64,000 nt of DNA from positions 97,600 through 161,599 of the forward strand of contig NZ_JAEMQX010000002.1 of the NCBI RefSeq assembly GCF_016463645.1, in the 5' to 3' direction. How positions within the stretch are numbered: the first letter of the stretch is position 1; the number at the start of each line of letters is the position of its first letter. The translations under genes were made by a program, and so were the position numbers. Below are positions 43,801 through 51,858 of the stretch, one piece after another. Source of the stretch: Sphingopyxis sp. (GTDB lineage: Bacteria; Pseudomonadota; Alphaproteobacteria; Sphingomonadales; Sphingomonadaceae). The notes beneath the pieces are model-generated. The model was not told where the DNA came from and did no database searches. It saw nothing but the letters and a program-made list of their open reading frames with translations.

Positions 43801-45519
43801 TCAATAATTCCACTGATCGACCGGCGCGCCGGCGGGCGCATTCTTCCGGACGTGATCGGCGACCTCGCGGACGACACCCGCCCAGTCGGTGTGGTGCCAG
43901 TTATGTCCCTTTTTCGGCCGCCCATATTCGAAGCGGATCGGATAATCCTTGCCCGCGACCTCGGCGATCATGTCCTGGAACTGATAGACCGCGAGGTTGA
44001 GGTAGAAATCGTCCATCTCGCCGGCGAAGAAATGCAGCTTGCCGCGCAGCTTCGGACCGAGCGTCGCCCAGTTGTCGCGCGCATAGCCCGACAGGTCGAA
44101 GCCCTTTTCGCGCATATATTTGACCACGTCCTTGTTGATGACCCCGGTCTTGTAGTCATAGAGCATGACGGGATAGCCGTCCGGGCCGACCGGGCCGTGC
44201 GTCGTCTGCCAGATGCCGAGCTGGTAATAGCTCCGCCCCTTTGACCCGAGCATCCCCTCGAGCGCGGCGAGCGTGCGCAGATCGACGAGCGGATGCCCCT
44301 CGCGGCTGCGGCGGAACGGCTTTTCCTGCGTGATCCAGTCGTTGATCTTCAAGGTGAACATATTGTCCTCCTTGTAGATGTCGGTGAGCTGGTAGCGGGT
44401 GAAGTCGATCGGGTCGGGGTTGAACACCCACGCGCCGCCGAACAGGTCGGGATAGTGAAGCTGCAGCGCCAGTGCCTCCCATCCGCCCGTCGAAGCCCCC
44501 TCGACGATCCGGCCATAGGGCTGGTCGATCAGCCGGAATGTCTTTTCGAGATAGGGCATCAATTCCCTGGTGATCGCATCGCCCCACGGCCCGTTGTTCG
44601 CCGAGTTGAGCGCATAGGATTCGAAGAAATAGGGCCCCGGCGTCTCGAGCGTGATCCCGACCATGCGCGGGAATTTTTCGCCGGACCACTCCTGCGCGAA
44701 TTGATACCCGGTCTTGACGTTGGCGTCGGCGGCACCGCGCCGCGCGCCCTCGCTGTCGCTCGCCGGATCGGTGTCGAAATTGAACGAACCGCCGAAATGG
44801 CCATAGGTATAGATGGCCGGATAGCGCGCGCCCGGATGCTTGTCGAAATCCTTCGGAAGCAGCACCTCGGCGCCGATATACATCGGCATGCCCCAGAAGT
44901 CGGACAGGATCTTGCTCTTGATGCGCACGCGCTTGATCCACGGCGTGTCGGATTCGCGCGCGATCGGCCCGATCTTTTCGGTCAGCGTCAGCGCGACGGG
45001 CGCGCTCGCGGCCGGATCGAGCCGGACGTCGGCGGGCTTGCTATAGGGATTGCCCGGAAACATCGGTGCGATGACGCGCTGGTCGTTCATCGGCACCCAG
45101 ATCGTATGCCCGTCGGCGCGCTTCGCCTTCTTGTACGGGACGAGTACCGCCTGGACGCTGTAATCGCCGGCGGGGAGGCGATCGAGCCCGAAAGGAAAGC
45201 CATCCGATTTCGCGTCCAGCGTCACCGTCGCACCGGGGCGAAGATTCTCGACATCCATGCCGAATGCCGGCGGGCCGTTCATGCCGATCATCTGGCGCGG
45301 CTCGGCCTTGGCAGGAGCGCCGTCGGCGGCGCGGCGCGTCGCGACGACGATCAGCCGCCCCGTGACGGGCTCGCTGACAGCCGACTGCGGCAGCGTAACC
45401 GAAAAGCTGATTTGCGCTGCCGCCGGAGCGCCGCTGGCAAGTGCGGCCGCCGCCAAGCCCCAGGACAACAAAAGCCTGCCGTTTTCCAGAATACCCATTC
45501 CAGCCCCCAAATTCATCAT
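43801..45519 (-). CDS. Putative exported esterase/alpha-beta hydrolase
   Basis: A 572-residue exported enzyme. A signal peptide is present from any of three close in-frame starts (45519, 45516 and 45498). An N-terminal beta-sandwich (about residues 30-190) precedes a COG2382/esterase-D-like alpha/beta hydrolase with nucleophile motif GASTGGWEAL and a likely acid/His pair in FAGEMDDFYLNL and KGHNWHHTDW. It hydrolyses an ester or amide of unknown nature. It is the first gene of the small operon that ends with the type C paralogue; no other strong gene lies directly upstream. Confidence 0.82.
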   Translation of the reverse strand: MMNLGAGMGILENGRLLLSWGLAAAALASGAPAAAQISFSVTLPQSAVSEPVTGRLIVVATRRAADGAPAKAEPRQMIGMNGPPAFGMDVENLRPGATVTLDAKSDGFPFGLDRLPAGDYSVQAVLVPYKKAKRADGHTIWVPMNDQRVIAPMFPGNPYSKPADVRLDPAASAPVALTLTEKIGPIARESDTPWIKRVRIKSKILSDFWGMPMYIGAEVLLPKDFDKHPGARYPAIYTYGHFGGSFNFDTDPASDSEGARRGAADANVKTGYQFAQEWSGEKFPRMVGITLETPGPYFFESYALNSANNGPWGDAITRELMPYLEKTFRLIDQPYGRIVEGASTGGWEALALQLHYPDLFGGAWVFNPDPIDFTRYQLTDIYKEDNMFTLKINDWITQEKPFRRSREGHPLVDLRTLAALEGMLGSKGRSYYQLGIWQTTHGPVGPDGYPVMLYDYKTGVINKDVVKYMREKGFDLSGYARDNWATLGPKLRGKLHFFAGEMDDFYLNLAVYQFQDMIAEVAGKDYPIRFEYGRPKKGHNWHHTDWAGVVREVADHVRKNAPAGAPVDQWNY

Positions 45520-45584
45520 TCCCTGTCCGGCACGATGAACGGGACAATAAAATCCTCCACTCGCCCGGCTGGCGTGCCGCTCCG

Positions 45585-45767
45585 TCATGAGAACTCGCGC
45601 CGCTCGGCGTGCATGTGTCGGTGGTCGGGCCCGGCGACATCGCGAACGAGCAATTCCTTCGCACGCGCGATGCGCATCATCGTCAGCGTTTCGCGCGGAT
45701 TGCGTCCGGTCGCCTTCTTGAAGGCCGTGCAGAAGTGGAAGCGGTACCACCCGCCGGCGCCGAGCAT
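45585..45767 (-). pseudogene. Remnant of an AraC-family regulator
   Basis: A 60-residue frame containing FHFCTAFKKATGRNPRETL and TMMRIARAKELLVRD, which is the end of the first HTH and the linker helix of an AraC/XylS DNA-binding domain. The second HTH and the effector domain are missing, and neighbouring frames do not supply them. It lies upstream of the esterase gene, where a regulator would be expected. Conservation is limited to about 35 residues. Confidence 0.65.
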
Positions 45768-45948
45768 GGCATGCCGGATGCGAGCATCTGACTGCGCGCT
45801 TGCCCGAGTTTTCCGCCGGACGGATCGACTTGTTCCCCGGTTTGGCGACGTGTTCGATCCCCAGCCCGCCTGCGGACTGTCCGGAGCAATCGATAGGGAT
45901 ATTTATTAACTTATCAGCGACTTATGTCATCCACACGGAGGCCTGTCC

Positions 45949-47374
45949 ATGCACACATCTCTCAAGCGAGATTTATTTCGTTCGGCCGCGATCGCCCGGT
46001 TCCTCGTGCTGGGATCGGCCGCGCTCGCCGCGTCGCCGGCCTTCGGACAGGACACATGGACGGGGGCGACCTCCAACGACTGGTTCACCGGCACCAACTG
46101 GGCGGATGGCACGGTGCCGACCGCCACCGACAATGTGGTCATCAACATCAGCGACGCCAGTGCGCCGGTTATCAATGCCAACGCGGTGAGCGGGACAGTC
46201 GACGTCGGCGCGGCGGGCACCGGCCAGTTGATCATCGCGAGCGGCGCCACGCTCACCTCCTCCGGCGGGCCGCAGAGCCGGCTCGGCGTCAACGCGGGCG
46301 CCACCGGCATCGCGATCGTCACCGGCAACGGCTCGCGCTGGAACCTCGGCCATGCCTGATCATCGCGGATGGCGGCGTCGCTTCCAATCTGCTGGCGCCC
46401 CCGTCCACCGGCAGCCTTGCTGTGGGATCGCAAGGGGGCTCCACCGGGGTCATGACGGTGACGGGGGCCGGGTCGGCCTGGAACGGGAGCGGTAGCTTTT
46501 TCGTCGGCAACGAGGGCACCGGCACGCTGACGATCTCGGCCGGTGGCGCGGTCAGCAATGGGTTCGGCTCCGTCGGCGAAAATGTGGAGGGGACCGGTAC
46601 GGCGACGGCAATGCCAGGCGCGTGAAGCATGACTCGACCGGCTTGCTGATCGGTCTCGATGCGATCGCCGATGAGGAACTGCAGTTGGGGGTGTTCGGTG
46701 GCTATCAGCGCGGCAATGCCGATGTGCGCGCCGCCGCGTCCGAGGCCGATATCGACAGCTATCATGTCGGCCTCTACGTCGGCGCCGATCATGGCCGCCT
46801 CGGCCTGCGCGCCGGATATGCGTTCAGCTGGCACCATGCCGATGTTACCCGGCGGATCGGCTTTGGCGATTTCACCGACAGCCCCACGGGCGACTTCGAC
46901 GCCTCGACCGCCCAGACCTTCGGCGAGATCGCCTACCGTTTGGACCTCGGCCCGACCCGGATCGAGCCCTTCGCCCAGATCGCCCATGTCTTCGTCGACA
47001 GCGAGCGGCTCCGCGAACGCGGCGGCGCAGCGGCGCTGCAGGTCGAGCGCGAACGCACGACCACGCGCTTCTCGACGCTCGGAGCCCGCACCGAGCAGAC
47101 CTTCTCGCTGGGATCGATGGAGGCGAGCCTGCGCGTCGCCGCCGGCTGGCGCCATGCCTTCGACGATCGCCTGCCGGTGGTCGCCACCAGCTTCACCGGC
47201 TCGTCACCCTTCCTCATCGCCGGCACGCCGATCGCGCGCGATGCCCTGTCGGCGGACATCGGCCTCGGTCTGGCGCTGTCCGGTCGTGCCCGGTTCGACC
47301 TCTCCTATACCGGCGACGTCGCCGGCGGCGCCGAGACCCACTATGGACGCGCGACGCTGTCTTGGCGGTTCTGA
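45949..47374 (+). pseudogene. Decayed autotransporter (PATR type)
   Basis: Three consecutive pieces in three frames: signal peptide plus start of passenger (45949-46359, DTWTGATSNDWFTGTNWADG then a stop), a passenger repeat in another frame (about 46356-46625, LIIADGGVASN, GVMTVTGAGSAWNGSGSFFVG, GTLTISAGGAVSNG), and an outer-membrane barrel in the third frame (46622-47374, ELQLGVFGGYQRGN ... RATLSWRF) ending in F. Two frame changes and the very short passenger indicate frameshift plus internal deletion. A strong GGAGG precedes the first ATG. The intact relative is at 55728-60239. Confidence 0.85.
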
Positions 47375-47508
47375 AAGATGAGGACCAATTGCACTTCCTC
47401 TACCTCACCCTGGAGGAGGGCCCATTGCACCGCCGAACCGCCGCTCCTTTCAAGCGCGAAGCCGCTCCCCGATTGACAACGAAGGACAATCTCGTCACGA
47501 GCTGAAGC

Positions 47509-48537
47509 ATGGCTCAGGGAGGAAAGCGCTCGACAAGCATCGACGTCGCCAGGCTGGCTCAAGTGTCGCCCAAAAGCGTGTCGCGTGTCTTTAACAACGA
47601 ACCGCATATTTCGCCCGCGTTGCGCAAAAAGGTGCTGCGCGCGGCCAAGGAGCTCAACTACCATCCCAATGTTCTTGCGCAGGGTCTTGTCCGGCGACAA
47701 TCCTACCTCATCGGCCTGATCTATGAAAAGCCGAGCCCGAGCTATGTCGTCGAATTGCAGCGGGGCGCGCTCGAACGTCTGCACGGCGGACGCTACCGCC
47801 TGATCGTGCTGCCGGTCGAATCGGTTATGGACCGCCCGCTCGAAGTGGTGAGCCTCGTACGATCCGCTGCACTGGACGGCGTGATCCTCGCACCACCGGC
47901 GTCCGACCACCCCGAGATCCTCGACGGGCTTCTGGACGCGCACATTCCTTTCGCCCGGATTGCCCCCCAGTCGCGCCTCGACGTCGGCCTGTCGACAGCG
48001 ATGGACGATATCGCGGCGGCGCGCGAGATCGCTGCGCATGTCATCGGGCTCGGGCACCGGACGATCGCGATCATCATGGGTGATCCGGCCCACGCGGCGA
48101 GCGACCAGCGCCTGATCGGCTATCGCCAGGCGTTCGACGCCAACGCGTTGCCGCAACGTCCCGAACTGGTCGAAACCGGCGATTTCAGCTTTGAATCGGG
48201 GTATGAAGCGACAAAGCGGCTGCTGTCGCGCAAGCTGCGGCCGACGGCCATATTGGCGCAGAATGACGACATGGCGGTGGGCGCCATGTCCGCAGCGCGC
48301 GAACTGGGTTTCGACGTTCCCGCCGACCTCACTGTCGTCGGCTTCGACGATTCGGAGATCGCCCGCGTGGTGTGGCCGCGCCTCACGACGATCCGCCAGC
48401 CGGTCATGGAGATGGCGAAGACGGCGACCGACATGCTGCTTCGCGAGCTCGCGGGCGAGGAACCGGGAGCGATGGTTATCCATGCGCATGCGTTCGTCGA
48501 TCGGCTGACCGCCGCGCCGCCGCCGGCCTCGTCATAG
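47509..48537 (+). CDS. LacI-family transcriptional regulator
   Basis: A 342-residue regulator with an N-terminal HTH (TSIDVARLAQVSPKSVSRVFNNEPHISPALRKKVLRAAKELNYHPN) and a periplasmic-binding-protein-like sugar-sensing domain (SYLIGLIYEKPSPSYV, AILAQNDDMAVGAMSAARELGFDVPADLTVVGFDD, PRLTTIRQPVMEMA). It probably represses the adjacent TonB receptor and GH3 genes until a glucoside is present. Two LacI-type palindromes lie between those genes; a TTGACAAC half-site also lies upstream of its own start (47473-47480). Confidence 0.93.
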   Translation: MAQGGKRSTSIDVARLAQVSPKSVSRVFNNEPHISPALRKKVLRAAKELNYHPNVLAQGLVRRQSYLIGLIYEKPSPSYVVELQRGALERLHGGRYRLIVLPVESVMDRPLEVVSLVRSAALDGVILAPPASDHPEILDGLLDAHIPFARIAPQSRLDVGLSTAMDDIAAAREIAAHVIGLGHRTIAIIMGDPAHAASDQRLIGYRQAFDANALPQRPELVETGDFSFESGYEATKRLLSRKLRPTAILAQNDDMAVGAMSAARELGFDVPADLTVVGFDDSEIARVVWPRLTTIRQPVMEMAKTATDMLLRELAGEEPGAMVIHAHAFVDRLTAAPPPASS

Positions 48538-48567
48538 CCCCGGAGCGGGTTTCGACCGGCGTCGCGC

Positions 48568-48605
48568 AAAAAAGGAGCAGCGGCCCTCACGAGAAGAGCC
48601 GCTGC
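48568..48605 (-). terminator. Intrinsic terminator of the TonB receptor gene
   Basis: On the minus strand GCAGCGGC (48605-48598) pairs with GCCGCTGC (48584-48577) over 8 perfect bp, followed after TCC by a T6 run (48573-48568). It lies 21 nt past the stop codon of the receptor gene and separates it from the convergent LacI gene. Confidence 0.85.
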
Positions 48606-48626
48606 CATTATTCGGGGGACGTGGAA

Positions 48627-51611
48627 TCAGAAGTTGAATTTCACCCCGCCGTAGATCCGCCGCGAACCCGATTCATAGCGGAAGGGCAGTTCGGGAAATT
48701 GCAGATAGACGCTGGTGTCGGCCTTGGTGATGTTGATCGCCTCTGCGAAGACCTCGAAATTGTCGGTGATCTTGTAACTGATCTGGCCATCGAGCTGACC
48801 ATAGGATTTCTGGTAGATGCCCAGCGTGCGTGTCGTCGTGCCGTCGGCGAAACCGAAGTTCCCGAGATATTGCTTCGAGCGCCAGCTGTACGAGGCGCGC
48901 GCGGCAAATCCATATTTCTCGAAATAGATTTGCCCGTTTGCCGAATGTTTCGACACGCCGGGCAAGGGCAGATTGTCGGTGAAGTCGGTGCTGAAATCGG
49001 TGCTGGTGTCCGAGAAAGTATAGTTGGCGGTAAAGCCCAGCCCGAAGTCGAGCGCATATTGTGCCGCGAGTTCGAACCCCTTCACCCGGCCGCCCGATCC
49101 GTTCGCCGGCTGCGATACGGGCCCGAGCCGGCCGCCGGCCTGGTCGTTCACGAAAACGGCGACGGTTTCGTTGACGATGAAACTGTCGACCTCCTTCCAG
49201 AACAGCCCGGCGGAAAGCAGCCCCTGATTTCCGAAATAATGCTCGAAACCGAGATCGAACTGATAGGCGCGGAACGGATCGAGTTCGGCGTTCCCGCGGC
49301 TGCCGTTGGTGAATTTGAACAGATCGTCCGCGGGGTCGCGGGTAAATTGGGTGGCGAAACCCTGTCCAAGCGAAACAAGCGGCTGGCGGGCGACGACCCG
49401 CGCCGCCGAGAAGCGGACCTTGTCGCCTTCGCTGAGGTTGAAGACGGCATTCACACTCGGCAGAAAGTCGGTGTAGCGCCGGACGACCCGGTCGGTGGTG
49501 AAGTCGCGCAGCACCCCGTTCCAGCTGTCGGTTCCCCAATAGCTGGGATCGGCGCTGGCCGGCTGGTTCTGGTCGACGGTCAGGCTGGTGTTGACGACGC
49601 GAAGCCCGACATTGACATGATAGGGATCGTCGAGCCCGCCCAGGTCGGCCATGACATAGCCCGACTTCGTCTCCTCCTTGACCCGATAGGTCTGCAAGGG
49701 ATCGGCAAAGAAGCTGAACGGCGTGTCGGGATAGAGCGACTGGATCCATTGCAGGGCATTGGTCATCTGCGACCGGTCGGCGACAAGCACGGTATCGCCC
49801 GCGACATGCCCACCGCCCGCGAAATTGGTGATCGCCTCGACCCGCTCGGGATTGCTCGTCAGCGTCTGATAGGGCGTAATCAAGGCCGGCGAATTGCCGA
49901 AACGGGTGCATCCGGCAAAGGCCGCGGGCTTGTTCGCCTCGGGCAGATCGCAAATCTTGTAGCCGATCGCCCCGTCCTGAAAATAGCCGTAGGGCGTCCA
50001 GTTGTACGAGAAACCGGGCACGCGCTCGGCCTCGGGAATCGTGGTCGCATCGAGTTCGCCCTTGCTGCTGTAATCGGCAAGATAGCGGCCCGAGGTGAAA
50101 TCGACCGTGCGCTGACCATAGCGGAAACCCGCGCTCAGCGTGATCGTGTTGGTGTCGCTGTCGTCGACGTCATAACCGAAGTCGGCGCGGATCGAATGCC
50201 CCTTGATGTCGGAGCGGTCGCCAAAGGCCCAGTGCGACTTGAAGAAGCCATAGGCCGGATTGCTGAACAGGTCCTGCGGGCTGCCCGGCGCGATGCCGAA
50301 ACTCGGGAAGTCGCCGTTCCTGTATGTGAAATCGAACGTCGCCGGCGCGGCCGGATTGGGGATGAAACCCGGCTGCGGTCCCGAGGTGCCGGGGCCGCGG
50401 ACGCCATAGGCGGTGAAACGCACATCGTTGTTCGCCACTTCGCGGCCCATCTTCGACGAGGAATAATCGGCCATGACCGACGCGCGGAAATTGGCGTCGT
50501 TGTCCCACTCTATCCCGAACTGAAGGTTGTCGGACTTGATCTTCGAGACGTCGACGAACGAAATAACCTCGGCCGATTGCGCACGCACGGTTCCGTCGGT
50601 CAGCACGCCATTGTCGTTGATATTGTAGCTGCCCACCATACCCTGCGATTCGCCCTGCCCGAACGGGAATTTTACCGAAGCCTCGCGCGTGTCGATCTTC
50701 AGGTCCGAATGGAAATATTGCGCGCTGACCTCGAGTTCGTCGGTCGGTCTGAAATTGACCCCGAGCGAGGCGCCCCAGCGCCGGCGATATTGGTCGCGGT
50801 CGGTGATATAGCGGTATTCGGGAGCATAATAGTTGGTCGGGACGGTCGCGGTGTCGCGGCGCCCCTCGTCAAAGGCCCAGTTGCCGCGATTGTCGCCGCC
50901 CAGGACATTGACGTGATTGTTCGTCCGCTCATAGCTGAACGATGCGATGATCCCGAGGCGGTCGTTGAAATTATAGCCCAGCACCGCCGCGCCGGCGGGT
51001 TCCCAGCCGCCGATTTCGCTACCCTTGCTCATCTTGAAGTTGCCGGCGGCGGTCAGGCCGTCCTGCAAGTCGAGCGGATTGCGGGTCTTCAGATTGACGA
51101 TGCCGCCCAGACCGCCTTCGAGGAGCGAGGCATTGGGTGACTTGAATACCTCGATGCCGCCGATCAGTTCGGACGGAACGCCCTCCAGACTGTCGTTGCG
51201 GTTATAATTCCCCTCGCCGACCTTGTAGACTTCGAGCCCGCTGACGAAAAGTTCGCCGTTCAGCAGCGTCACATTCTGCTCGAGGCCGCGAATCCGGACC
51301 TTCGACCCTTGCCCGTTTTCGCGGTCGATCTGAATTCCGGGAAGGCGTTGCAGCGATTCGGCCACATTCTGGTCGGGGAATTTCCCGATATCCTCGGCCG
51401 TCACCGACTCGATGATCAGGTTCGAATCGCGCTTGGCATTCAGCGCATTTTCCAATGACGCGCGAAAACCGGTTACGACGATTTCGGCTTCGGTGCCCTC
51501 GTCGGCAGCCGGTCCGGACTGCGCGGACGCCGGCGATGCGGCCAGTCCCATGGCCAAGACCGATGCCGCCGCAAACAACATGCTCCGGTGGCGCAAAGTC
51601 CCGCTGATCAT
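48627..51611 (-). CDS. TonB-dependent receptor (TIGR01782, Caulobacter/Xanthomonas type)
   Basis: A 994-residue receptor. After a signal peptide (ending PASAQ) it has a TonB box (EAEIVVTGFRASLENALNAKRD), the hallmark plug stretch SVTAEDIGKFPDQNVAESLQRLPGIQIDRENGQG of TIGR01782 receptors, and a barrel ending RIYGGVKFNF. Members of this family import oligosaccharides. ATG 51611 is preferred: GGGAGG is 7 nt upstream, whereas ATG 51617 is too close to it. It is divergent from the GH3 glucosidase and should be co-induced through the LacI regulator. Confidence 0.95.
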   Translation of the reverse strand: MISGTLRHRSMLFAAASVLAMGLAASPASAQSGPAADEGTEAEIVVTGFRASLENALNAKRDSNLIIESVTAEDIGKFPDQNVAESLQRLPGIQIDRENGQGSKVRIRGLEQNVTLLNGELFVSGLEVYKVGEGNYNRNDSLEGVPSELIGGIEVFKSPNASLLEGGLGGIVNLKTRNPLDLQDGLTAAGNFKMSKGSEIGGWEPAGAAVLGYNFNDRLGIIASFSYERTNNHVNVLGGDNRGNWAFDEGRRDTATVPTNYYAPEYRYITDRDQYRRRWGASLGVNFRPTDELEVSAQYFHSDLKIDTREASVKFPFGQGESQGMVGSYNINDNGVLTDGTVRAQSAEVISFVDVSKIKSDNLQFGIEWDNDANFRASVMADYSSSKMGREVANNDVRFTAYGVRGPGTSGPQPGFIPNPAAPATFDFTYRNGDFPSFGIAPGSPQDLFSNPAYGFFKSHWAFGDRSDIKGHSIRADFGYDVDDSDTNTITLSAGFRYGQRTVDFTSGRYLADYSSKGELDATTIPEAERVPGFSYNWTPYGYFQDGAIGYKICDLPEANKPAAFAGCTRFGNSPALITPYQTLTSNPERVEAITNFAGGGHVAGDTVLVADRSQMTNALQWIQSLYPDTPFSFFADPLQTYRVKEETKSGYVMADLGGLDDPYHVNVGLRVVNTSLTVDQNQPASADPSYWGTDSWNGVLRDFTTDRVVRRYTDFLPSVNAVFNLSEGDKVRFSAARVVARQPLVSLGQGFATQFTRDPADDLFKFTNGSRGNAELDPFRAYQFDLGFEHYFGNQGLLSAGLFWKEVDSFIVNETVAVFVNDQAGGRLGPVSQPANGSGGRVKGFELAAQYALDFGLGFTANYTFSDTSTDFSTDFTDNLPLPGVSKHSANGQIYFEKYGFAARASYSWRSKQYLGNFGFADGTTTRTLGIYQKSYGQLDGQISYKITDNFEVFAEAINITKADTSVYLQFPELPFRYESGSRRIYGGVKFNF

Positions 51612-51741
51612 ATCCATCCCTCCCAAACCGCATCTTGGTGTGCGGACAATGAAATCCTGGTCGCGCGGGGACCGACTCGCCGAAGCCGACAAGCAGACTC
51701 GAAGGACGATCGCCCCGTGCCCCATTTTTGTTGCATAATCC

Positions 51742-51755
51742 TGTCAACGTTGTCA
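51742..51755. promoter_or_regulatory. LacI-type operator candidate 1
   Basis: TGTCAACGTTGTCA, a near-palindrome with the CAACGTTG core typical of LacI/GalR-family sites, in the divergent promoter region between the receptor and GH3 genes. Confidence 0.6.
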
Positions 51756-51792
51756 AACAAACTTTCGAAATTGCAGAAATCTGAGCCGATTC

Positions 51793-51808
51793 ATGTCAAG
51801 GTTGACAT
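51793..51808. promoter_or_regulatory. LacI-type operator candidate 2
   Basis: ATGTCAA-GG-TTGACAT: a perfect 7-bp inverted repeat with a 2-nt centre, 50 nt before the GH3 start and about 50 nt from operator candidate 1. The half-site TGTCAA is shared with candidate 1. The LacI regulator at 47509 is the obvious binder. Confidence 0.7.
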
Positions 51809-51858
51809 AATCAATTCGCTAAAATTCTGGCAAAAGAGCCACGTCCGGAGAGGAATTT

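Noticed and set aside
48372..51140. A 922-residue plus-strand frame opposite the third TonB receptor gene
   Set aside because: Same reason: no start signal, no motifs, and it runs antisense through the LacI end, the terminator and the receptor.
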